This document shows, in pieces, positions 46,088 to 53,535 of a stretch of 64,000 nucleotides of DNA. The notes under the pieces are model-generated. The model did no database searches. It was not told the DNA's origin and worked only from the letters and a program-made list of their open reading frames with translations. The position numbers were made by a program, and so were the translations under genes. Source of the stretch: Phycisphaerales bacterium (GTDB lineage Bacteria; Planctomycetota; Phycisphaerae; Phycisphaerales; SM1A02); assembly GCA_009691725.1 (NCBI GenBank), contig SIAP01000008.1, positions 1 to 64,000 of the forward strand, given 5' to 3'. The stretch's first letter is position 1. Each line of letters opens with the position of its first letter.

Positions 46088-46594
46088 ATGACTGCAGGTT
46101 CGATTTTTTTGACGGCGATCATGGTGTTGCAACCGGTGGCAGCTTTCACCTTGCACAACAACTCGACGCCGCCCTTGTCCCCTGCACCGCCTGCGCAGCA
46201 CAGCGGGCCCATCAAGGTGTTTTCGGGAATCTCCCGTGCGCAAACACTGCTGAACTTTCGAGCCGGCATCGCCTATCAGGGGATTTCGCAGAGCACAGCG
46301 ATCTACAACATTGTTGACAACAAGATTTTCAAGGGCATCAGTCAAGCCACGCGGGTCTTCACCATCAGCGACGAGAAGGTGTACGAGGGCACTTCCTTGG
46401 CAAAGTGTTTGTACAACTTCCACGGTGGCAAGATTTACGGCGGGATCTCTCGTGCGAAGTGTCTTTTCAGTTACAGCGGCGGCAAGATGTATGAAGGCAT
46501 CTCACAAGCTGTCTGCGTTGCAAACTGGGATTCAAAGATCGAACTCACGCACGCCCAACTGGTCGTCGTCATCACACAGTTGCAAGGTCGCTGA
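46088..46594 (+). CDS. Exported protein of six 18-residue beta repeats (beta-flower-like)
   Basis: 168 residues from ATG 46088, with signal peptide MTAGSIFLTAIMVLQPVAA. After a short Pro/Ser linker six exact 18-residue units run from about residue 43 to 150, consensus KIYxGISxAxxLYNxxxG (KVFSGISRAQTLLNFRAG, then IAYQGISQSTAIYNIVDN, KIFKGISQATRVFTISDE, KVYEGTSLAKCLYNFHGG, KIYGGISRAKCLFSYSGG, KMYEGISQAVCVANWDSK), capped by IELTHAQLVVVITQLQGR. The pattern resembles what I recall of the '4-fold beta flower' repeat family; a propeller-like closed beta structure is inferred. ATAGGAT lies seven bases before the ATG. Role unknown. Confidence 0.8.
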   Translation: MTAGSIFLTAIMVLQPVAAFTLHNNSTPPLSPAPPAQHSGPIKVFSGISRAQTLLNFRAGIAYQGISQSTAIYNIVDNKIFKGISQATRVFTISDEKVYEGTSLAKCLYNFHGGKIYGGISRAKCLFSYSGGKMYEGISQAVCVANWDSKIELTHAQLVVVITQLQGR

Positions 46595-46723
46595 TCGACT
46601 GTTCCTGGTGGCATCGGAATCAATGTGCCGCCCGGGAACCCGCCTTAGCTGGGGACCACTGATTGGACCAAGCCATCTCCGTTGACATCCTTGCTGCAGG
46701 ATTGCGAATGAGCGCCGCGCGTC

Positions 46724-46777
46724 CCCCCCCGTTCTGCGGGCAAATTTCGCCCGCAGGGGGTTGCCCGCAGAAGGGGG
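46724..46777. other. Competing GC-rich inverted repeats between convergent genes
   Basis: TGCGGGC (46735-46741) pairs with GCCCGCA (46749-46755), giving a small hairpin with loop AAATTTC. The same left arm, extended to CCCCCGTTCTGCGGGCAA (46726-46743), also pairs with TTGCCCGCAGAAGGGGG (46761-46777) with one bulged G. The two structures exclude each other. The site lies between the repeat-protein gene and the Aat stop. There is no U-tract, so a simple intrinsic terminator is not certain; a bidirectional stop or attenuation element is possible. Confidence 0.6.
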
Positions 46778-46788
46778 CCTGGCGCAAT

Positions 46789-47406
46789 TCACGCAAAGTC
46801 CCCCGCGCGCTTCGACTCTATCGCCGCCGCGAGTCGCGCCATATAGTCGCTCGCGGGAATCTCGACCGCACCAAGCGACAACATGTGCGGATTGGCGTAT
46901 TGACAATCAAGCAACTCAAACCCCCGCGCGCGCAGGCGATTCACCAGGGTAATCAAGCACACCTTGCTCGCATCTCGTCCACCCTCGAGCGGTCGACTGA
47001 ACATGCTCTCGCCAAAGAACACTCCACCAATCGCAACGCCGTACAACCCGCCCACCAGTGCGTCGCCCAGCCACGCCTCCACACTGTGCGCATGTCCGTG
47101 CTGATGCAAGTCTGTATACAGCTTCGCGAGATCGCTGGAAATCCACGAGCGATTCTCAATTGAGCGATCGTGCGCGCACGCAGCGATCACACTCCCAAAC
47201 GCTCGATTCACAACCACCCGAAACTTCCCATTTCGGTAGACCCGATTCAGCGACTTGGAGACCTTGAGCGCACCGGCCTCCAAGGGCATGATGCACCGCG
47301 GATCGCTCGAAAAGAACGCAATCTCGCCAGAATCAGGGTCCGCCATCGGGAATGCCCCCGCCCGGTACGCCGCAAGCACCATCTCGATGACCTTGCTCGA
47401 ACTCAT
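46789..47406 (-). CDS. aat: Leucyl/phenylalanyl-tRNA--protein transferase
   Basis: Adds Leu or Phe to N-terminal Lys/Arg of proteins, marking them for ClpAP. From ATG 47406 the protein is 205 residues and starts right before the conserved AYRAGAFPMADP. Other family marks are FFSSDPRCIMPLEA, YRNGKFRVVVNRAFGSVIAACA, HGHAHSVEAWLGDALVGGLYGVAIGGVFFGESMFS and FELLDCQYANPHMLSLGA. The frame stays open upstream to 47748 and the stretch PLFEERRSYPICRASQGG looks protein-like, so a TTG start near 47565 is a real alternative. Confidence 0.88.
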   Translation of the reverse strand: MSSSKVIEMVLAAYRAGAFPMADPDSGEIAFFSSDPRCIMPLEAGALKVSKSLNRVYRNGKFRVVVNRAFGSVIAACAHDRSIENRSWISSDLAKLYTDLHQHGHAHSVEAWLGDALVGGLYGVAIGGVFFGESMFSRPLEGGRDASKVCLITLVNRLRARGFELLDCQYANPHMLSLGAVEIPASDYMARLAAAIESKRAGDFA

Positions 47407-47772
47407 GTGGACGAACTCATCCTCGGCAATTCCGTAGAAAGCCAGTCGGCTCGAAGTGTTTCCCCCTTGCGATGCGCGGCAGATTGGGTAACTTCTCCGC
47501 TCCTCAAACAGGGGCCGTCGGTGACGGATGCGTTCAAGAATCTCTTGGATGCAGCGGCGCCGCAAGGGGTGTCTTGGCGCGGCCAAGGGACACTCCAGCC
47601 TAGAGGAAGCCGCGGCAAGGGTCCCAGCGATGGGCGCCCGACCCCGCGTCGAGCGTTCCCGTCGTCGGTTGAATCCGGCGCGGTGCCAACCGTGGACGCA
47701 CGGCGGCATCGACTCGCAATGCGTCCCATCTCCTTGCGCGAGATGCATGGTCTAACCTGCAAACGAATCGTT
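47407..47772. other. GC-rich gap upstream of tRNA-Gln
   Basis: The only stretch longer than 300 bases without an assigned gene. The aat-proximal half may be the N-terminal part of Aat (see that entry). Around 47569-47593 there is a strong hairpin, GTGTC-TTGGC-gcg-GCCAA-gg-GACAC. I searched for RNase P, SRP and tmRNA signatures and saw none. The part next to the tRNA should contain its promoter; TCTAAC at 47751 is a possible -10 without a good -35. Confidence 0.4.
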
Positions 47773-47843
47773 TGGCCCATGGTGTAACGGTAGCACAGGA
47801 GATTTTGGTTCTCTTAGTCCTTGTTCGAATCAAGGTGGGCTAA
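47773..47843 (+). tRNA. tRNA-Gln (anticodon TTG)
   Basis: A complete cloverleaf folds by eye. Acceptor TGGCCCA pairs with TGGGCTA (one G-T); D-arm GTGT/GCAC with loop AACGGTA; anticodon arm GGAGA/TCTCT around loop TTTTGGT, anticodon TTG; variable loop TAGT; T-arm CCTTG/CAAGG around TTCGAAT; discriminator A at 47843. First base pair T-A is typical of glutamine tRNAs. The CCA end is not encoded. It reads Gln CAA and, by wobble, CAG codons. Confidence 0.95.
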
Positions 47844-47847
47844 TTCG

Positions 47848-47903
47848 TTTTTCCAGACTCGTTCTTCCAGATTCGTTCTTCCAGACTCGTTCTTCCAGAT
47901 TCG
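47848..47903. repeat. 14-bp minisatellite, four copies
   Basis: Four head-to-tail 14-mers, alternating TTCTTCCAGACTCG and TTCTTCCAGATTCG (47848, 47862, 47876, 47890; the first begins TTTTT). Because C and T variants alternate, it looks like a duplicated 28-bp unit. It begins four bases after the tRNA-Gln 3-prime end and stops 38 bases before glmU, so it lies in the leader of glmU and the trailer of the tRNA. Confidence 0.9.
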
Positions 47904-47941
47904 TTCGCACGCGTTCAAGACGGCATCCACAATTCTCTGCC

Positions 47942-48760
47942 ATGAATTCGCCTCAGCCATCCTCGCGATCGATCACCGCCGTCATTCTCGCGGCGGGCAA
48001 GGGAACGCGCATGAACAGCGATCTCCCCAAGGTGATGCATCATGCGCTGGGCAAGCCGCTCGTTGAATGGGTTGTCGACTCTGCAGTCGAAGCAGGAGCG
48101 ACACGCATCATTCTGGTGGTCGGACATCAACACGAGGTCGTGCGCGCGCACTTCGCCTCCCACCCTGCGCACATCGAATTCGTCCTGCAAAACCCACAAC
48201 TTGGCACGGGGCACGCCGTCGATCAGGCACGACCGCTCATTCAAGGCGATGCGCCGGATTGCCCGCTCCTGGTCCTCTGCGGTGATGGTCCTCTGATCAC
48301 GCCGGCGACCATCAACACCATTCTTGCAAAGCACATCGCTGCGCACGCCGCGGCAACACTTGCCACGAGCGTGATTCCGGATGCCGAAGGCTATGGACGC
48401 ATTCAACGAGATGGCACAGGTGCATTCGAGGCCATCGTGGAGCAGAAAGATTGCTCGCAGCAACAGCGCACCATTCGCGAAATCAATCCGTCGTACTACT
48501 GCTTTGCAACGGGCGCGCTGCTCGACACTCTTGGGCAAGTGAATAATCGCAACGCCAACGGCGAGTATTACATCACAGATGTCTTTGGCATTCTCACCCG
48601 AGCGGGGCACACCGTGCAGGTTGTGGATGCCGTCCCGCCTGAAGAAGTTCTGTCTGTCAACACCGAAGCACAACTCGCCGAAGTATCGGCGATCCTGCAG
48701 TCTCGACAACCGCGTCGAACCCCTGCGTGTTCGAGCCAACCCACGGAGACACGACGATGA
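47942..48760 (+). CDS. glmU: GlmU-type UDP-N-acetylglucosamine pyrophosphorylase, uridyltransferase domain only
   Basis: 272 residues. The nucleotidyltransferase loop is VILAAGKGTRMNSDLPKVMH, followed by VVGHQHEVVRAHF, QLGTGHAVDQA, VLCGDGPLITPAT, GYGRIQRD, EINPSYYCF and NANGEYYITDVFGIL, all diagnostic of the GlmU N-terminal domain. The left-handed beta-helix acetyltransferase domain of bifunctional GlmU (about 456 residues) is missing; the C-terminus ends in an Arg/Ser/Pro tail. Acetylation of GlcN-1-P must come from another protein. Start ATG at 47942; overlaps prs by 4 bp. Confidence 0.87.
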   Translation: MNSPQPSSRSITAVILAAGKGTRMNSDLPKVMHHALGKPLVEWVVDSAVEAGATRIILVVGHQHEVVRAHFASHPAHIEFVLQNPQLGTGHAVDQARPLIQGDAPDCPLLVLCGDGPLITPATINTILAKHIAAHAAATLATSVIPDAEGYGRIQRDGTGAFEAIVEQKDCSQQQRTIREINPSYYCFATGALLDTLGQVNNRNANGEYYITDVFGILTRAGHTVQVVDAVPPEEVLSVNTEAQLAEVSAILQSRQPRRTPACSSQPTETRR

Positions 48761-49740
48761 GCGCAAGCGATCGAGAACAACTGAAGATCTTTGCTGGATC
48801 AACTGGCCGCGCCCTCGCCAATGCGATGTGCGACCACCTGAAACTTCCCGTGGGCAGTGCGCAAACGACTGCGTTTCCGGATGGTGAACTCATCGTGAAA
48901 CTGGAAGAGGATGTCCGCGGTCGAGACTGTTACGTCGTGCAATCATCAAGTGATCCAGTGAACCAGACCATCATGGAATTGCTGGTGTTCATCGATTGCC
49001 TGCGTCGCGCCAGTGCCCGTCGGATCACGGCGGTCATCCCCTACTTTGGCTACGCGCGACAAGACCGCAAGGACGAAGGACGCGTGCCGATCACGGCGAA
49101 GTTGGTTGCCAATCTCATCACAACTGCTGGTGCGCAGCGTGTGCTTTGTATGGACCTCCACGCAGCACAAATTCAGGGCTTCTTTGACATTCCCGTCGAC
49201 CATCTCAGCGCCGCTCCTGTGATCGCCGATCACTTCCGTCGCATTCGCAGCGAACTCGGCGAACTCACCATCGTCTCGCCCGATGTCGGCAATGTGAAAG
49301 TCGCCAACATGTACGCAAACCTGCTGGGCGCGGACCTTGCGATCATCGATAAGCGCCGACACACAGGCTCCAAGGTCTCGGTGAAAAACCTCATCGGATC
49401 TGTCGAAGGGACGACCGTCTTGATGTTTGACGACATGATCTCGACCGCTGGCACCGTCTGCGAAGCGGCGCGCGTCGTGATGGAAGAGGGCGCACGAGCC
49501 GTCCATGTCGCGTGTACACACGGACTCTTTGTCGGGATGGCCTGCGAGCGACTGCTCGAGAGTCCCATCGCAAGCATCGTTGCGACCGACACGATTCCCG
49601 CTGGAAGTCGGCACAGAGCACTCGAATCAAAGTTGACCACCTTGTCGGTGGCGCCGCTCTTGGGCGAAGCTGTGCATCGCATTCACCATGATCAGTCCAT
49701 TTCGGCGCTCTTCAATACGGGCGCCGGAGTCAAGCGTTAG
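48757..49740 (+). CDS. prs: Ribose-phosphate pyrophosphokinase
   Basis: Makes PRPP from ribose 5-phosphate and ATP. 327 residues from ATG 48757 (ATGA overlap with glmU), with CGGAG upstream. Motifs: FAGSTGRALANAMCDHL, FPDGELIVKLEEDVRG, PYFGYARQDRKDEGRVPITAKLVANL, DLHAAQIQGFFDIPVDH, KRRHTGSKV and PRPP-binding MFDDMISTAGTV. glmU-prs-rplY-pth is a classic gene order. Confidence 0.97.
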   Translation: MSASDREQLKIFAGSTGRALANAMCDHLKLPVGSAQTTAFPDGELIVKLEEDVRGRDCYVVQSSSDPVNQTIMELLVFIDCLRRASARRITAVIPYFGYARQDRKDEGRVPITAKLVANLITTAGAQRVLCMDLHAAQIQGFFDIPVDHLSAAPVIADHFRRIRSELGELTIVSPDVGNVKVANMYANLLGADLAIIDKRRHTGSKVSVKNLIGSVEGTTVLMFDDMISTAGTVCEAARVVMEEGARAVHVACTHGLFVGMACERLLESPIASIVATDTIPAGSRHRALESKLTTLSVAPLLGEAVHRIHHDQSISALFNTGAGVKR

Positions 49741-49767
49741 TTCCATATTGCACGAAGGAGATTTCTT

Positions 49768-50448
49768 ATGAGTCATGAAGTACCTGTTCTTGAAGCCCAG
49801 ACCCGCGATCGTCTGGGATCCCGTTACACCAAGCGCCTGCGCGCGACTGGGCAGTTGCCCGCTGTGATCTATGGTCACGGAAGTCAACCCGAATCGGTCA
49901 GCGTCGACGAAAAGTTGATGCTCTCGTCACTGCGCCGAGGTCTGCATGTGTTCGAAGTGAAACTGGGCGGCAAGAGCGAGACGTGTCTCGTGAAGGATTT
50001 GCAGTTCGGATGGCTTGGCGACAATGTCATCCATGTCGACTTCGCACGCGTCAACCTTGATGAAGAGGTCACCGTGTCGGTCACGCTCAATTTCATTGGA
50101 ACGCCAGAGGCCGCCAAGCGACCAGGATCAGTGCTCACCCACGACATCTCTGAGTTGCAGGTGCGCTGCAAGGTGCGCGACATTCCGGAGACGATCCGCA
50201 TCGACCTCACTCACATGGCTGGCGACATCATGACCGTTGCCGAGTTGAAACTCGACGCGGGCGTGAAGGCCGTCAGCAATCCGCACTTCGCGTTGGCTCG
50301 CGTCGTCATCGTGATCGAAGAGGCAACAGGCGAAGCCGCTGTTGGAGTTGCTGCACCAGTCGCGCCAGAAGTGTTGACAGCGAAGAAGGAAGAGCCAGGA
50401 GCAGGCGCAACTGGTTCCGACGACAAGAAGGCAGACAAGAAGAAGTAA
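49768..50448 (+). CDS. rplY: 50S ribosomal protein L25 (long, CTC-type)
   Basis: Binds 5S rRNA. 226 residues with AAGGAGA upstream. The N-terminal L25 domain is LEAQTRDRLGSRYTKRLRATGQLPAVIYG; the second, beta-barrel domain includes HVDFARVNLDEEVTVSVTLNFIGTPEA and IRIDLTHMAGDIMTVAELKL. E. coli L25 lacks the second domain; the CTC form as in Thermus TL5 has it. C-terminal tail is Ala/Lys-rich. Confidence 0.95.
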   Translation: MSHEVPVLEAQTRDRLGSRYTKRLRATGQLPAVIYGHGSQPESVSVDEKLMLSSLRRGLHVFEVKLGGKSETCLVKDLQFGWLGDNVIHVDFARVNLDEEVTVSVTLNFIGTPEAAKRPGSVLTHDISELQVRCKVRDIPETIRIDLTHMAGDIMTVAELKLDAGVKAVSNPHFALARVVIVIEEATGEAAVGVAAPVAPEVLTAKKEEPGAGATGSDDKKADKKK

Positions 50449-50483
50449 TCCCCCTTCAATCGAAGTATTCCAAGGAGTTTTGT

Positions 50484-51107
50484 GTGAAGTTAATCGTCGG
50501 TCTCGGAAATCCAGGTCTTCAATACGCACGAACGCGACACAATGTCGGGTTCGAGGCGATCGACCGTTTGGCTCGCCGTGTCGTCAACCCCGCTGCCTCA
50601 GCCGGTGTTGGTTGCGCACGTGCGCGTTTCAACGGGTTGACTTTGGAAGCCGACATCGGCGATCAACGCGTGCTCCTGCTCAAGCCCACAACATTCATGA
50701 ATCGATCCGGAAAGTCCGTGGCGGAAGCCATCGGGTTTTTCAAGATGGATGCGGCGACCGATCTGTTGGTGATCGCCGATGACATCGATCTGCCCTGCGG
50801 ATCGCTGCGCATTCGTGGAGATGGCGGCGCGGGAGGACACAACGGACTCGCGGACATTCTTGCCGCGCTGGGGAGCCCCCAGTGGAGTCGGTGTCGAATC
50901 GGAATCGACAAACCTGGAATCATTCCACAGGCTGACTATGTGCTTGGCCGTTTTACAGATGACCAAGCGCCGCAGGTGGATGAATGCATCGATCAAGCCT
51001 GTCTCGCCGTGCAAGTGTGGTGTCGCGAAGGGCTCGCGGCATCGATGAATCAATTCAACAAGAAGGTGACCGCCAACGCTGGCGAGCCGCCACACAATTC
51101 AAACTGA
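50484..51107 (+). CDS. pth: Peptidyl-tRNA hydrolase
   Basis: Releases peptides from prematurely dropped peptidyl-tRNA. 207 residues, GTG start at 50484 with AAGGAG eight bases before. LIVGLGNPGLQYARTRHNVGFEAID includes the catalytic His, then KPTTFMNRSGKSV, VIADDIDLPCGSLRIR and GAGGHNGLADILAALG. Co-transcribed with rplY and rpsF. Confidence 0.96.
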   Translation: MKLIVGLGNPGLQYARTRHNVGFEAIDRLARRVVNPAASAGVGCARARFNGLTLEADIGDQRVLLLKPTTFMNRSGKSVAEAIGFFKMDAATDLLVIADDIDLPCGSLRIRGDGGAGGHNGLADILAALGSPQWSRCRIGIDKPGIIPQADYVLGRFTDDQAPQVDECIDQACLAVQVWCREGLAASMNQFNKKVTANAGEPPHNSN

Positions 51108-51136
51108 CTGTTCTATGTCTCACAAAGGAGTTTCTT

Positions 51137-51571
51137 ATGTCAACTGACACCGTATCGAAGACCGTTCGCCAATATGAAGGCATGTTCCTCTTCCCGCAAG
51201 CCGTCACCGCAGATCTCACCGCTGCGTCAGATCATGTTCGTGATTCCATCACGCGACATGGTGGTGAAGTTGTCAGCCTCGTCAAATGGGACGAGCGACG
51301 GCTCGCCTTCGACATCGCTGGCAACAAGCGCGGCGTCTACTTCTTGGCGTACTTCACCGCGCCAACCTCGTCCATCGCATCGATCGAACGCGATTGCAAT
51401 CTCTCGGAGCGCATGCTTCGTGCGATGATTGTGAAAGCCGATCATCTCTCGACCGAGCAGATGCAGGATGCCGAAGGGCAGGCGCGACTCTTGATGGAGT
51501 CAAAGCTCCGTCGCCAGACCGCCGACGCGGTCGAGGGTGAAGGCGAAGCGCCGCCGCCCGTCATGGACTGA
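51137..51571 (+). CDS. rpsF: 30S ribosomal protein S6
   Basis: 144 residues from ATG 51137, preceded by AAAGGAG; the ORF track start lies in pth and is wrong. The fold starts RQYEGMFLFPQAVTADLTAA, with GGEVVSLVKWDERRLAFDIAGNKRGVYFLAYFTA and MLRAMIVKAD. Length is longer than E. coli S6 before modification because of an acidic C-terminal tail, EGEGEAPPPVMD. The usual partner rpsR is missing from this place; a terminator separates it from ssb. Confidence 0.94.
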   Translation: MSTDTVSKTVRQYEGMFLFPQAVTADLTAASDHVRDSITRHGGEVVSLVKWDERRLAFDIAGNKRGVYFLAYFTAPTSSIASIERDCNLSERMLRAMIVKADHLSTEQMQDAEGQARLLMESKLRRQTADAVEGEGEAPPPVMD

Positions 51572-51602
51572 TCCGGGCGCAGCCTCACGCGCGATCCATT
51601 CC

Positions 51603-51640
51603 AACCCCGCTCCTTCTCACGATGAAGGCGCGGGGTTTTC
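51603..51640 (+). terminator. Intrinsic terminator after rpsF
   Basis: AACCCCGCtCCTTC (51603-51615) pairs with GAAGGcGCGGGGTT (51624-51637) with one mismatch, loop TCACGAT, and is followed by TTC. The stem is long and GC-rich, and lies 32 bases after the rpsF stop. It closes the glmU-prs-rplY-pth-rpsF unit. Confidence 0.7.
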
Positions 51641-51747
51641 TGTGGGTGGGTGTTGGGTTCTCCCGCGCTCGCGACCACAAGAATTTCTTCTCTGTTTGGA
51701 TGGATCCTGCTGCACCGCGATAGGATCGCGCCAAGGAGACCACAACT

Positions 51748-52197
51748 ATGGCGAGTTACAACAAAGTATTGCTGATGGGAAATCTCACTCGGGATGTCGA
51801 ACTCAAGCACATCGCTGGGAATCAAGCTGTCGCAGAGATCGGATTGGCCGTGAACCGACGGTACAAGACGAAGGAGGGTGAAGACCGCGAAGAAACAACC
51901 TTCGTCGACTGCGAAGCGTGGGGACGCACCGCAGAGGTGATGAAGCAGTACCTCTCGAAGGGACGACCCGTCTTCATCGAAGGACGACTCAAGTTGGATC
52001 AATGGACCGACAAGGATGGACAGAAGCGATCGAAGATGCGCGTCGTCATCGAAACCTTCCAATTCCTCGGCGGACCAGCCGGTGGCGGTGAGGGCACAGG
52101 CGGCGGTGCAAGTCGCTCTGTCACAGCATCTCGCTCGGAGCAATCAGGTGGTGGCGAGGGGCATGTGCCGACTCCGGAGGAAGACATTCCATTCTGA
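51748..52197 (+). CDS. ssb: Single-stranded DNA-binding protein
   Basis: 149 residues from ATG 51748, with AAGGAG upstream and a TAGGAT box at 51721 that may be its -10. The OB-fold domain reads MASYNKVLLMGNLTRDVEL, GLAVNRRYKTKEG, TTFVDCEAWGRTAEVMKQYLSKGRPVFIEGRL. A Gly/Ser/Glu-rich linker leads to the acidic tip EEDIPF, which recruits replication and repair proteins. Separate from rpsF by a terminator, so probably independently transcribed. Confidence 0.96.
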   Translation: MASYNKVLLMGNLTRDVELKHIAGNQAVAEIGLAVNRRYKTKEGEDREETTFVDCEAWGRTAEVMKQYLSKGRPVFIEGRLKLDQWTDKDGQKRSKMRVVIETFQFLGGPAGGGEGTGGGASRSVTASRSEQSGGGEGHVPTPEEDIPF

Positions 52198-52260
52198 ATC
52201 AAGGGGTGGTTGAGGTTTCGGTGGGCAAGTCGGTCGGTCCTCCGGTGGGCCATTCACAGG

Positions 52261-52308
52261 TCTTTCGATAGGTCTTTCGATAGGTCTTTCGATAGGCCTT
52301 TCGATAGG
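52261..52308. repeat. 12-bp minisatellite, four copies
   Basis: Four tandem 12-mers TCTTTCGATAGG (52261, 52273, 52285, and 52297 which begins CCTTT). They fill the space just before the PLP-enzyme gene; the last unit ends ten bases before its ATG. Copy number could alter spacing of any upstream promoter. No spacers. Confidence 0.9.
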
Positions 52309-52318
52309 CTTGGGTGGT

Positions 52319-53530
52319 ATGAAGCCCCACAGCAAGAAGCCCCTCCATCTCGAGAGTCGATGCATCCACGGCGGACAACGCCCCGATCCAACCACGGGCG
52401 CGGTGATGCCGCCGATTTACACCTCGTCGACTTTCGTCCAAGAGTCGCCAGGTGTGCACAAGGGTTTTGAGTATTCGCGCAGCCACAATGTCACGCGGTT
52501 TGCCTTTGAGCGTTGCATTGCGGACCTCGAATCGAGCGGACTGAGCGAAGCGGAAGATCGCACGCAAGGCGGGTTCGCGTTTGCGAGCGGACTCGCGGCG
52601 AGCGCGACCTGTCTCGAGCTGCTCGACGCCGGGTCGACGATCCTGTGCATGGATGATGTCTACGGCGGCACCAACCGACTTCTCCAACGAGTTCGGCAGC
52701 GCTCACAGGGACTCAAAGTGGTCTTCGCAGACATGAGCGACCCCGTCGAGCTCAATCGCGTTGCGACGGCGTGCAAGCCACAGATGATTTGGACGGAAAC
52801 TCCGACGAATCCAACGCTCAAGGTTGTGGACATCGCTGCGGTCGCACGCGTTGGAAAGGCGGTTGGCGCCATCACCGTCGTCGACAACACCTTCGCATCG
52901 CCCATTCTTCAGCGCCCACTCGAACTGGGCATCGACATCGTGATGCACTCAACGACGAAGTACCTCGGCGGGCATAGTGATGTCGTCGGCGGATGTCTCG
53001 TCACGCGCCATCGCGATCTCGCAGAGAAACTCAGATTCATGCAGAACGCAATCGGCAGCGTGATGGGTCCCTTCGATGCCTATCTCACGCTGCGCGGAGC
53101 AAAGACACTGAGCCTACGGATGCGCCGCCACTGCGAGTCTGCGCAGCGCATCGCAGTGTGGCTCGAATCTCACCCCGCTGTCGAGCGCGTGGTCTACCCG
53201 GGACTCGCATCCCATCCACAACACGCACTCGCCGCCCGTCAAATGCAATTGAACGGCGCACCTGCGTTCGGTGGCATGATCACGATCCATCTTCGCGGCG
53301 GCATTGATGAAAGTCGCCGGTTCTTGGAACGCGTTCACCTCTTCGCCCTCGCCGAGAGTCTCGGAGGCGTCGAAAGCTTGATCGAACACCCAGCGATCAT
53401 GACACACGCGAGCGTGCCTGCAATAGAGCGCGCGGCGCTGGGAATCAGCGATTCGCTGGTGCGACTTTCGGTTGGCATCGAAGATGTCGACGACTTGATC
53501 GCAGACCTTTCGCACGCGCTTGTGAAGTGA
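52319..53530 (+). CDS. Cystathionine gamma-synthase/gamma-lyase family PLP enzyme
   Basis: 403 residues from ATG 52319. Trans-sulfuration family signatures: SRCIHGGQRPDPTTGAVMPPIY, YSRSHNVTRFAFERCIADLE, FASGLAASATCLELL, DDVYGGTNRLLQRV, TETPTNPTLKVVDI, PLP lysine in STTKYLGGHSDVVGG, and GGVESLIEHPAIMTHASVP. MetB, MetC and MccB-type lyases share these; the sequence alone does not settle which. Start ATG overlaps nothing; a TTG three codons earlier lies at the end of the minisatellite. Convergent with the operon that follows. Confidence 0.9.
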   Translation: MKPHSKKPLHLESRCIHGGQRPDPTTGAVMPPIYTSSTFVQESPGVHKGFEYSRSHNVTRFAFERCIADLESSGLSEAEDRTQGGFAFASGLAASATCLELLDAGSTILCMDDVYGGTNRLLQRVRQRSQGLKVVFADMSDPVELNRVATACKPQMIWTETPTNPTLKVVDIAAVARVGKAVGAITVVDNTFASPILQRPLELGIDIVMHSTTKYLGGHSDVVGGCLVTRHRDLAEKLRFMQNAIGSVMGPFDAYLTLRGAKTLSLRMRRHCESAQRIAVWLESHPAVERVVYPGLASHPQHALAARQMQLNGAPAFGGMITIHLRGGIDESRRFLERVHLFALAESLGGVESLIEHPAIMTHASVPAIERAALGISDSLVRLSVGIEDVDDLIADLSHALVK

Positions 53531-53535
53531 TCCTG

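Noticed and set aside
47521-47700. Possible RNase P, SRP or tmRNA gene
   Set aside because: GC-rich and structured, but GAGGAAAGTCC, the SRP GGAAGCAGCC loop and a tmRNA tag/tRNA-like end were not found.
47773-47903. tRNA-Gln as an active phage attachment site
   Set aside because: No integrase, no tRNA-end duplication and no phage genes nearby; only the minisatellite follows.
52198-52318. SAM riboswitch before the cystathionine-synthase-type gene
   Set aside because: No SAM-box pattern or terminator/antiterminator pair; the region is mostly the 12-bp array.
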